Shown here: one piece after another, positions 11,343-19,748 of the stretch
Layout: every line of letters starts with the position of its first letter
How positions within the stretch are numbered: position 1 is the first letter of the stretch
DNA from: Chromera velia
Taxonomy: Eukaryota; Sar; Chromeraceae
Assembly (NCBI GenBank): GCA_018398765.1
Contig: JAHBMJ010000445.1
Location: 14,532-47,973, forward strand
Length of the DNA stretch: 33,442 nucleotides
Reading direction: 5' to 3'
Translations under genes and position numbers: made by a program
The notes under the pieces: model-generated
The model's input: the letters and a program-made list of their open reading frames with translations, nothing else
The model's database searches: none
What the model was told of the DNA's origin: nothing

Positions 11343-11826
11343 CGAATTTGCATTGATCAACTGTATTTTCTGACTTTCATGCACCTGTCAGACGTTTGCG
11401 GAGTGTCAGCTTTCAACATCCTCTGCAGGAAGTGAGAAGATCGAGCAGTTTCGATCCAAAGGGCCTGCATGCAAATTATCGAAATCATAGGCAAAGTGCA
11501 CATTAATCTCGGATGGCCTATGCATACTAACTCATACAAATGCATGCTAATGCTACAAAAACAAATGCATGGCACGCCGCGGACGAAAGCAAAACAGCGG
11601 CGCATGGCGCGTGCCCGCCCTTCACCATACGCCAACCGATATAAAATTGCAGCCGCCCTAAGGGCAGCTACGAAACTCAAATTCTCTCCTTCAAAGCCGA
11701 TCGCGAAGGTGACCAAGACCGGCTGCTAAAAGCAAACCAAAAGTGATGCGACGGATGTAACGCAAAAGAAAACCGCATTCCTGCAATTCTTTCCACACAC
11801 CACATAAAACTGTAACAAACAAAGAA

Positions 11827-13243
11827 TCAGGACATAACAAAAAAAAGAAACGCACGCAAAATATGAGAACGCAAAGTGTCAAGAAGACGATGTGCAGGAA
11901 TAGCTGATTGCGCATGAGCGTAGCAAGGAAAAGGAAGAGGAGCTTTCACTCTACCAGCTAGCAAAGAAACACGACAGCGATTGGGGTCCTTTGGCAATAA
12001 AAACAACCGGGTACAGCAGTCGCATGGACGAAGCTCGAACTGCAGAAAAGTGTCCGAATTTTGCTCCTCAAACATACATTCAACAGCATAAAAATCCTTC
12101 CTGCGAAGACTTGCACATATGTGATCTTTTTCTAAAGCAAAGGGAAGGCGAGCAACTAGGAGCCGATCATCCATCCATCTTCGCACCACACGCTTACTGC
12201 CCGACAAGGAGCTAATCTTCCGGGCTGTGGCCCAATCACGTTCCACCAAAGGCGCACTTCCATTTGCAAGGGCCGGTGACAGAGGAGAGCCTTGTGCAAA
12301 CCCCTGCCGCTGCCACACATGACGATTCCCAATAGCTACAAAGCAGGTCGCAAAGTCCAATTTCACAAAATCCAGAATTTCGTCAAAAGAAAGTGCCCAT
12401 GCATTCTGGAACCGGCCGTGTGTTGAAACAAAAGCTGTAGGCCGAGTATGACCCTTGGGCGTCCACTTTCTCCCTCCTTTCCCCATGATTGTGGCAGAAT
12501 GAATCCGAACACCCCCAACAGAAGAAAAAGGCAATACCAAAAAAGAATACCGACGAGATGCACGAAGCTCATCAAACACACAAGAAAGTAAATGAAGAAC
12601 CAATGCTCGGGGAATTAAAGGATAAAAGTTCTTAATGTCCTCGACATGAACGAAGATCTGACTAAAATGCGAAACAGACGGTAACATCCTTCCCCGAACA
12701 GCAGTAAAATGGGCGCATTCGATATCTCCCGACCCCCCATTAAATTTTTCGATGTCTCGCATAAAAGTAAACGGTGAAAACAAGGTCGCATGTGGACTTA
12801 AAGTGGAAAGCAGTCCATTCAATAACCGATACACAATCGAAAAGGGCTTTTTCCATGCGTGCCTTACATACGACACCAGTGGGCACCACTTCAGTTCAGA
12901 GAGCTGTTTAGGGTGCCCGTCTCTAAACGATTTTGCTTTCAGCCACACAATCCCTCGCCTAAATGCATGACGCCCACGAGACTTTCTTCCCATTTTCTTC
13001 CCTAACTCCCCAATCCCTTTTCCTTTTCCAAAGAGCTTTTTTACTGCTTCTTTTTCCATCAACTGAGTACACAATACATAGTCAAGATTCTTTACGAATA
13101 GATTCTCCACTGCATTTGCATAAACCTGAGGACACACAAAGAAAAGGTCCCCTCCTGACCAATCCATGCAGCTGCCCAATAACTAATTTACTGCACAAGT
13201 CTCTCACCACTGCTCTAGATGGCACAGAGCAGAACCTCTAGGC
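11827..13243 (-). pseudogene. Reverse transcriptase exon of PLE copy 1
   Basis: Copies RNA into DNA during retrotransposition. The exon begins after a TATAGCTCAG acceptor (13244). The second codon is TAG where copy 2 has TGG, and near 13165-13172 there are four extra bases relative to copy 2, so the frame is open only from about 13179. Seen: PLVSYVRHA, then motif A DIKNFYPLIPR, motif B GFAQGSPLSPALAN and motif C WMDDRLL. These fit PLE reverse transcriptases better than LTR-element enzymes. The frame stops at 11827 just after a T-run, while homology continues in another frame to about 11700. Confidence 0.82.
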
Positions 13244-13396
13244 CTGAGCTATAAAGAACGAAGAATTGCTAAGGCAGTACATTAATTCTTTCTTCCATTC
13301 ATGTTTCCTTTCTCCTCCTTCCTCCCCCCACTTCCGTCCCCACACCCTCGATCGAGCGAGCCTTTAGCTAAGTGTTGCTATTACATGGTTAGCGAC

Positions 13397-13622
13397 CTCA
13401 TTTATTGAAGGAATAAAACGAAATCGAGAGTTCCAATTCTTGGAAGTCGCAAACAGGTGCTGCAAACCAGAGGCTGTCGACCACTTATCCACCACATGCC
13501 CCTCCACCAGGTGCAACCCGAACCTACGTCCAATGTCTGCACATGTGCACGGAACTGGCAGCAGCTCTCTCTCTAACCAACGTAAGCGCGCAGTTGCCTC
13601 TTTCTCATTTGAAAAGAGATCC
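13397..13622 (-). pseudogene. Linking exon of PLE copy 1 between nuclease and RT
   Basis: A 226-base exon that joins the nuclease exon (donor GC/GTAAGTG at 13811) through an acceptor ACTCTCAG (13623) and the RT exon through donor GAG/GTCGCT (13396) and the acceptor at 13244. Phases match at both joints. It reads about 75 residues without a stop, including LRWLERELLPVPCTCADIGRRF and ending FRFIPSINE, which leads well into the RT start. No domain is recognised; in PLEs this region precedes the RT core. Confidence 0.55.
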
Positions 13623-13811
13623 CTGAGAGTCGTTCCTTTTTCTGCTTACAAACGAAGAAACACCTTCTTTTTCCTTCTTACCCCTGCACCACCCCCCTCC
13701 GCTGCCCTATGCATGAACAAATCAAAAAATGAACGAATACACGAATGTAATACAACGCGCACAGACTGGAAAGCAAATAAAGGAACGCGAATTTCTTGAT
13801 ACCACACTTAC

Positions 13812-15607
13812 GCTCGGACCAAAGCCCAGTCGAATCCTTTTGCCTCACACAGCCGAGAGAGGTTGCTGACAAAAATAGATCGAAAGAACAAATCCGATGC
13901 CATCCGAAGAAAACGAGAGTAGAATGCCACCACGTCCTCAAAAATCAACGATGTCTTTTTGAGCTGAGACGTTGGTCGGGCCTTACGGGCCAACCAAGCA
14001 TAAAACCATGTGCAGAACCAGTGCACCCCTACCCCATGCCTTGCTCTCAGACGATCTGCTTCCTTCTTGAATTGATTTCTCTGAGCTGTCTGAATGCTGC
14101 AACCAGATAACGATGAAAAAAGACCGAAGAGAAGAAAAGAACGCACCCCTTCCCCCGCTCCCGTCTTCCCGCGAATATTCAGGCTCAGTCTTATCGCATC
14201 AATCAGATCTAGCTCTACCGCATGCAATAAATGTTTATTCAAGTCCCCCCCCCCTGTCAAAATCCGACAAACAGGCAGCATGATGAATTCATGTAAAGTC
14301 TTTTGATTCATAACTTCGTATAAGTCCCCCCCCGCCCCCTTCCTGGCCTTACTGGTCCTTTTCCGATCTTCCTTTGCAACTGTTACATGCCCATCCCATC
14401 TCAGTAATGGTACTGCCTGGGTTGAACCGAGATACAAACCACGCTGGAATGGAGAGAAAATAAGATATGTGATGCCCCCCTCTGGTTCCATCAGCCCCTT
14501 TTGTACTCCTTCCCCGTATTTTCTGCACGGACGTGAAAAGCCCTCCGAGATGGATCTCTCCTCACTGCCTGCTTGGTGCCCTCATTTCCTTTTTCGGATC
14601 ACCGCACTAGCTACCTTGAGCAGCTCCAGCGTCGCGACTGGGGGTCTCTCTGGGATGGAATGCACGTCCACCCCTGCTTTCTTCACATAAGCAATAAGCC
14701 TACCCCTCACCTCTCCCTCGCTGAGCTCGGTACCGCCGTCCTTTATCGCAAACTGCTTCATCTGACTGAGTAATTCATCTGCTCCCTCTGCCACCTGCCT
14801 GTCCTGTTCGTCTGTCTCATCCAGAATGCGTGTACAGAGCTCGGCCTAGGCGACCTGATGATACTTGTATTCAGGAAGCGAGAGCGGGTCCCGCTCTCCG
14901 GACGGGGCTGCCCCCCCGACCTCTTCACCCCCACCGTCTCCCTTTGGCGCTCTCCTTGCTGAGACGCGAGTCGTGACTCGCAGGCCTGTCGTTCCATCCT
15001 TCCGCAGCCTCCCCGGCTCTCTCCTGAGCTTGGATGGTGACGGCCCATCTCCCTCCTCCATATCCTCTACCTGCTGCTGCTGCTGCTTCTTCGGGCTTGA
15101 AGTTCGCTTCTTTCCCCCCGTCCCCTCCTGGCCAGTACTGATGCCAAACGATGGGAGCTGGACAGAACCCCCCCCGGTTGGTACTTTCTTTGGGGTAAGC
15201 GGAGAATCATCACCTTGGATGACAACCGGTCATCCGGCGTCTCCATGCCCAGCCGTCAGCCCTTTTTCCATCCCTGCACTCAGTACGCAGTGCCTATGAC
15301 CCCCCTGCCACCCGTCTCCACGTTGAAGAAACTTAGTGTCCCCTAACAGTTACTGCGGTCTGGCCCGGTACTCCTCTCCTGCTGCCTCTGCTGCACTACC
15401 CCATAGTACCCCCCCATCCTCCGTTGGGCCAAAGAAGGCCCCTGTGGGATTCCACTTGCCGTCTCCTCCCATCCTCTTGCTCTCTTGTCTCCTGTTTCCA
15501 TCCATCCTCCCCCGATCGGACCACCTTCCCTCTCTGCAGGCCTTCACGATGCTTTCGAGCGCTGCTTTGACCTTTACCTCTTCATACTTACATTCCTCCA
15601 GAATCAT
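13812..15607 (-). pseudogene. GIY-YIG endonuclease ORF of PLE copy 1 with upstream extension
   Basis: One minus-strand frame runs from the ATG at 15607 to the donor at 13812, broken by TAA (about 15350), TGA (about 15227), TAG (14846) and TGA (14582). The 3' part from the ATG at 14491 carries the nuclease domain (about 14473-14168): GITYLIF, then GLYLGST, an Arg (RW), GH, and a distal VELDLIDAIRLSLN, matching the GIY, YIG, Arg, His and metal-binding Glu positions of the GIY-YIG fold, which would nick target DNA for priming. Upstream are Gly/Ser/Lys-rich sequence, KKR and KK basic patches with five Gln (about 15075-15105), and an EVKVKAALESIVKA helix-like stretch. All four stops could derive from Gln or Arg codons by C-to-T change. 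Confidence 0.75.
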
Positions 15608-15609
15608 TA

Positions 15610-15837
15610 TGGTATGAAGGCCCTGAAGCCTGCCCTCAACACCGACTTAGCCCGCTCAGTGTCGTTTACACATGCCCTTTCATACCCCCCCGGGTTGCTA
15701 TTGTAAGTTGGGTTCTTCTTGTTGAACGGACGAAACGCTCCCCTCATTGGATGGTATGCCCAGATCATGAAGACATCGAGCAGCTCGACACCTTTTGGAT
15801 GTCCTTTGAAGACGTCTCCAAACTCCGAGTAGAACAA
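15610..15837 (-). pseudogene. Upstream ORF fragment of the PLE region
   Basis: About 75 codons (SEFGDVFKGHPKGVELLD, later NNPTYN-like and RAGFRAFIP) in a frame offset from the nuclease frame that follows. Its TAA overlaps the next ATG as TAATG (15609-15605). No domain is recognised. It looks coding rather than random and is probably the continuation of the segment at 17290-17688, separated by the RT fragment inserted in the opposite orientation. Confidence 0.4.
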
Positions 15838-15844
15838 TTCTGAT

Positions 15845-17290
15845 CACTCCTGCTCGCGGGTAGTTGGAAACCACCTACGAGCCACGTTTTCATACAATCA
15901 GTTCAAGAAATTCGATAGGAAGAAACACCACTTTGGGATTGGGATCCTTTGGGTGAAACGTAAGTCTTGGGGAGTTGAGGAGGAGCTCCCTGAGTCTTGG
16001 TCCTCTTTGAAGTACAGGCCATTGGTATCTTACAAGAGACATGCCAGACGTGAGATTTTCTCTTTCCTTTGTAAGGCTTTGAATGGCTGTCTTTCTTACT
16101 TTTCGCCGCATTGTGACTTTGACTCTGTCTTTGCTTTTCAGGATAAGGTTGGGATCTTTAATTCAGGGTTTGGGAGACTTGCAGATCGTGGCTCTTGTGT
16201 TTCTTCTAATTCGTATTGGCCTCGGGGTGGACTTGGTCTGCTGATGGACGACATCAAAGCATTTTTTCCCTCTCTACCCAGAGCTGATTTCCTTTCTTGT
16301 TTGAATGACTTTGTTTATTTCATTCATTCTTCCTCTAGATATCGCTTTGTTGTGTTGCCGACCCATAAGTCTTTTTGTATTAAGGAGGCGAGTCTGGGAG
16401 AGGGTGAGAAGTGGTATTCTTAGAGATGTTACTTGAAACCTATTGCTTTTTCATCCTCCCACTGCAATTATACGAATGCACTTTCTTGCCTTCTTGATAT
16501 GCTGGCTCGTATAATTAATCTTGATTTTGTTTTGAATATAATTCGGGTTCGAGGGAAGATGGTCAGACAGCATGAAGGTTTTCCTCAAGGGAGTCCATGC
16601 TTTCCTGGTGGGGCCCGATTTTTTACCGCGTGAAAAGAGTACTCTGTTGCATTGATGAGATCGAAGCCTTCATGGGGGGGGGAGAAATGGATGGTAGGGA
16701 GATACATGGATGATAGAACGATTGTTTTTAGGTCTAACTGTGGTATGAGTGACGTGCCGGATAACCCCATGATGGAAAAGTTACTTGAGGAAGACTTCTA
16801 CAGTCCTGCATGCGTTTTAGAGCGTCAGAAGGGATCTACGGTGCTTGGTCTGCGTCTTTTCTCTTTACCGGAATCTCCTTCGATTTTGCTTTTTACTGCT
16901 GTTAATCCTAACCGTGATGTTCTTTTTAATTTCTTTCGTGATTTGGTTGCTTTTTCTCTGTTGCCCATTTCTGGAGGATGGTCGTCTTTTCGTAACTTAC
17001 CTTCACTTTGTAGAGTGCGTCTGATGCATGCTTTCTCCTATGTTCCTTCTGTTTCGGCCAAGAAGGGCCTAATATCCTCCCATCTTATCCGGACACTCCT
17101 TTCTTGTAATGCACCTGCGGTTGTCCTGGTTGACGAACTTACTTTTCTGTTTTTGGAGTTGTATATTTTGAGATGGCCTGTTTCGTTTTTGCTTGATTTG
17201 TTCATGTCTGCAATCCGTCAGACTGGTGATGATGGTCTTCGTTCTCTTTGGAAGGCGCGTTTGTCTTTTCTTTGTTTTGTTCTAAAATAA
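15845..17290 (+). pseudogene. Diverged PLE reverse transcriptase fragment, opposite orientation
   Basis: From about 15845 the plus strand reads in one frame through GIGILWVKRKSW, then RPLVSYKRHAR, ALNGCLSYF, motif A DDIKAFFPSLPR, motif B GFPQGSPCFPGG and motif C RYMDDRTIVF, closing at TAA 17290. It aligns along its length with the RT of copies 1 and 2 but is clearly another subfamily. It is broken by TAG at 16423, TGA at about 16633 and at least one frame change between motifs B and C. It shows a continuous reading of the C-terminal part where copies 1 and 2 change frame. No target duplication was found. Confidence 0.8.
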
Positions 17291-17688
17291 TCTACATATG
17301 ACTGATTTTCAACGTTACGGCCTTTTGTTGTCGTTTGCTTCCGCAAGTGCACCTGAGAACCGTCAGCGATAGACAAAAGACAGCGGTATGGATACGGAGG
17401 GGCGTCGCGCGCGGGACACACGTACAGACGTTCTGGCTGAAATGTCTGAATGACTTTCCCTTGACCCTCAAGAGCCCTGTGCATGCTCTCCAGCTGAGCA
17501 AACGAAGTATACGTCACCAGGTATTGCTCCTGCCCCTCCGGCACGTTATTGAAGTTGTACACTTTTACCGATCGTTCCGTTTCTGCACTCACGGGACGCA
17601 ACTCGACAAACATGCTGCCTCCAGGCATCCTCCCAAAGCCTCTTCCTTCACCTCCACTCTCTCCACCACTGACGGGAAACCCACTCAT
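17290..17688 (-). pseudogene. Unrecognised ORF fragment, possible PLE 5' ORF
   Basis: From an ATG at 17688 about 132 codons read on the minus strand: a Gly-rich start (GGESGGEGRGFGRMPGG), then VKVYNFNNVPEGQEQYL and CLLSIADGSQVHLRKQ. The frame ends against the end of the inserted RT fragment. An ATG start and ordinary composition suggest a real protein segment. I do not recognise it; the join to 15837 is inference. Confidence 0.4.
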
Positions 17689-17689
17689 T

Positions 17690-17884
17690 GGAAGAGACAA
17701 CCGAACGACAATCGAAATCAATCAATCAACCAATCCACTCGATCCAAAAATGATATAAAAGAATCAAAAGATATTAATAAAAGAAAGTCACAGGCTAAGA
17801 AATAAATAAAATAAGAATGATTGTCTGGCAGGGAAATAAAAATGATAAGAATTTAAAAAGAGAAAGAATTGGAAAAAATTGTAC
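17690..17884. other. AT-rich spacer, no gene seen
   Basis: Short AT-rich sequence with ATAAAA/AATAAGAA words between the ORF fragment and the tandem unit. Nothing recognisable. Confidence 0.4.
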
Positions 17885-17885
17885 A

Positions 17886-17994
17886 CTAACATGTAAAAGG
17901 TCCCAAGTTATCCTAAGTTCAAACTGTCTGAATCAAACCCAACCTCTGGCACTTTTGTAAAGGACAATGCAGAACCATACAGAACACTAACATG
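17886..17994. repeat. About 100-base unit, partly duplicated, carrying a B-box-like motif
   Basis: CACTAACATGTAAAAGGTCC starts a unit that begins again at 17985 and, after the hAT-like insertion, continues at 19130 as CTAACATGCAAAAGGTCC..AAGTTCAAACCCGACCTCT. The word GTTCAAACC fits the pol III B-box consensus GWTCRANNC, so a tRNA-derived SINE fragment is possible. No A box was recognised. Confidence 0.45.
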
Positions 17995-19129
17995 TAGTGA
18001 CCAGATTTGATTTAATAGGATTTGATTTGATTTAATTTGCTTTGATTTGATTTGAGCTTCAAGCTTAAATCTGACCAGATTTGAGGTAGATTTAAGATTG
18101 AAGTCTAGAGGTCACTCTCGACAACACTGAAGACGACATGACACAGTCGACACCACTAGCAAATTCTAAAAAGCCTTAAAGATAAGAAAATCACTAAAAA
18201 CTAGACTAAAAGCTAAATTAAGACTCTCAAAATTATAATAAACTATTGTCAAAGCTAAGAGTTTATATAAGTTTTTATCTTAGCTAGCAATATAATCTTA
18301 GAGTTATCCTAGAGAGTCATCTTAATTTAAGACTAGATTTTGTTGTTGTTATGCATGACCTGTGGGATTGTTTGACATCGTTGATCGGTTTGATAAGCTA
18401 GGCGTATCATAGCGTATCACAGCAAAAAAAAAATAATTAAAACCAGTTCTCATTTATTTTTTTTTTCTTTTTTTTTTTTTGATGATGTTTGCTAACAAAC
18501 AACTGCTGTTACACAACTGTAACAGTTGTTTAGATGTTGCAAGAAAAGAAAAAAGAAAAAAATAATTAAAGCCAATTCCGGTTTTTTTTAAAAATATTTT
18601 TTTTTGCTGTGATACGCCTAGTTGATAGGGGGGGGGGCCAAGAAGGGCCCAAGGCAATTTAAGAAAAAAGCGTAAAAACTGCTATAGTACAACACAAAAC
18701 CACTTTAATAAAAACTACTTCAACCCTCAATCAAAACTTGAATATCTAAAAAATAGAGTGGATAACCTCTTTTTCACTGAACAGACCTTTGGAATTAAAA
18801 GCTTTTGGATGTTCATATTCATATGAAACCGATGAAAAAATCTTTTTGTGATCATTTTTTTTTTTTCTCGCACAGAAATGTGTGAAGACTCATTTGAGAG
18901 ACTGGATGGCGGATTGACCTTGAAAATTTGAGGTTAAAAGGTCAGATTTGAAGTAGATTTTATAGGATTTGATAGAATATATCATGCTAAAGTTTCTTAG
19001 GCCTAAGAGTTGATTTGAGGTTAAGCCCTACTTCAAATCAAATGATAATTGAGGGTTTTTTCCTGCATGCCGCGTCCCCACATATGATTCAAATCAAATA
19101 GAGTCAAATTAAATCAAATCTGGTCACTA
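17995..19129. mobile_element. Non-autonomous hAT-like DNA transposon
   Basis: The left end begins TAGTGACCAGATTTGATTT and the right end is its inverse, AAATCAAATCTGGTCACTA. The element is 1135 bases long and flanked by the 8-base direct repeat CTAACATG (17987-17994 and 19130-19137). Eight-base duplications and termini beginning TAGNG are typical of the hAT superfamily. Inside there is no transposase frame. The interior is rich in ATTTGATTTGA-like words near both ends and holds a smaller inverted-repeat unit. The same right-end sequence recurs at 11143-11342. Confidence 0.8.
18398..18621. repeat. Nested inverted-repeat unit (MITE-like)
   Basis: CTAGGCGTATCA followed by CAGC and an A-rich run at the left is mirrored at the right by a T-rich run, GCTG and TGATACGCCTAG. 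The left arm has an extra TAGCGTATCA, a partial duplication of the terminus. The 224-base unit has a central hairpin with stem CTGTTACA/TGTAACAG. Flanks TGATAAG and TTGATAGG are similar but not a clean target duplication. It sits inside the hAT-like element. Confidence 0.6.
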
Positions 19130-19137
19130 CTAACATG

Positions 19138-19739
19138 CAAAAGGTCCCAAGTTCAAACCCGACCTCTATCACTTTTACATATATACTGACGCATGCACTA
19201 AATATACGTAAACTGGCAACTGACGCACGCTTAGTGAGATAAATAAAGATAAAAACGAAGCGCACCCACATTGGTTTTTACCCATGTTATAATTGGATAG
19301 CTAGCCAATTATTGGTAGACCGCGTATTTGGATCCACGCATCATCCGCGTATGCAAATTCACAAAGTGCATGACACATGAACAACACTTAAACAACATAT
19401 TTTTTAGTTTGATATCAGAAAAAAAACAAAAAACAAAAAAGTGAAAATTAATGACTATTCTTTTTTTTTTTAAAAAAAAATTACCCCTAGGCTTATCTTA
19501 ACTTGTAAGCGTATGTAATCATGCTTAGAGGCTAACTTAGAGCTCTTAACATGCAAAGTTTGAGCTCATAAATTCTTATGCTTCATAAATTAGGATCAAC
19601 AGTGTATCATCAACTGGAATTTAATTTTAAAAATTTTTAGTGAAAATCCAAAAAATTCCAGTAAGATTTCCAGTAATTTGAAAAACAACTGGAAATTCAA
19701 CTCGAAATTTTATAGGGTATACACCGCAGCGAACATCAC
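19138..19739. other. AT-rich spacer, no gene seen
   Basis: AT-rich sequence with homopolymer runs and several imperfect AACTGGAA/TTCCAGT words near 19610-19700. I see no coding or RNA feature. Confidence 0.45.
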
Positions 19740-19748
19740 TTAGAAAAT

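Larger units (their letters stand above)
11344..15837 (-). mobile_element. Penelope-like element copy 1, permuted (GIY-YIG before RT), decayed
   Basis: Read on the minus strand: a low-complexity upstream ORF region, a GIY-YIG nuclease, a linking exon, then a PLE-type RT and a 3' tail ending near ATGCAA at about 11348. Tail and RT match copy 2 on the plus strand, and the match stops at that word in both copies, which fixes the 3' end. The 5' limit is uncertain: coding-like sequence reaches 15837 and may resume at 17290-17688 beyond an inserted RT fragment. Two candidate introns (13811-13623 and 13396-13244) join coding exons in phase. From my knowledge of the family, GIY-YIG before RT is the permuted arrangement described for Chlamys and Naiad PLEs. 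The copy is dead: four in-frame stops upstream, a TAG and a 4-base insertion at the start of the RT exon. Confidence 0.72.
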
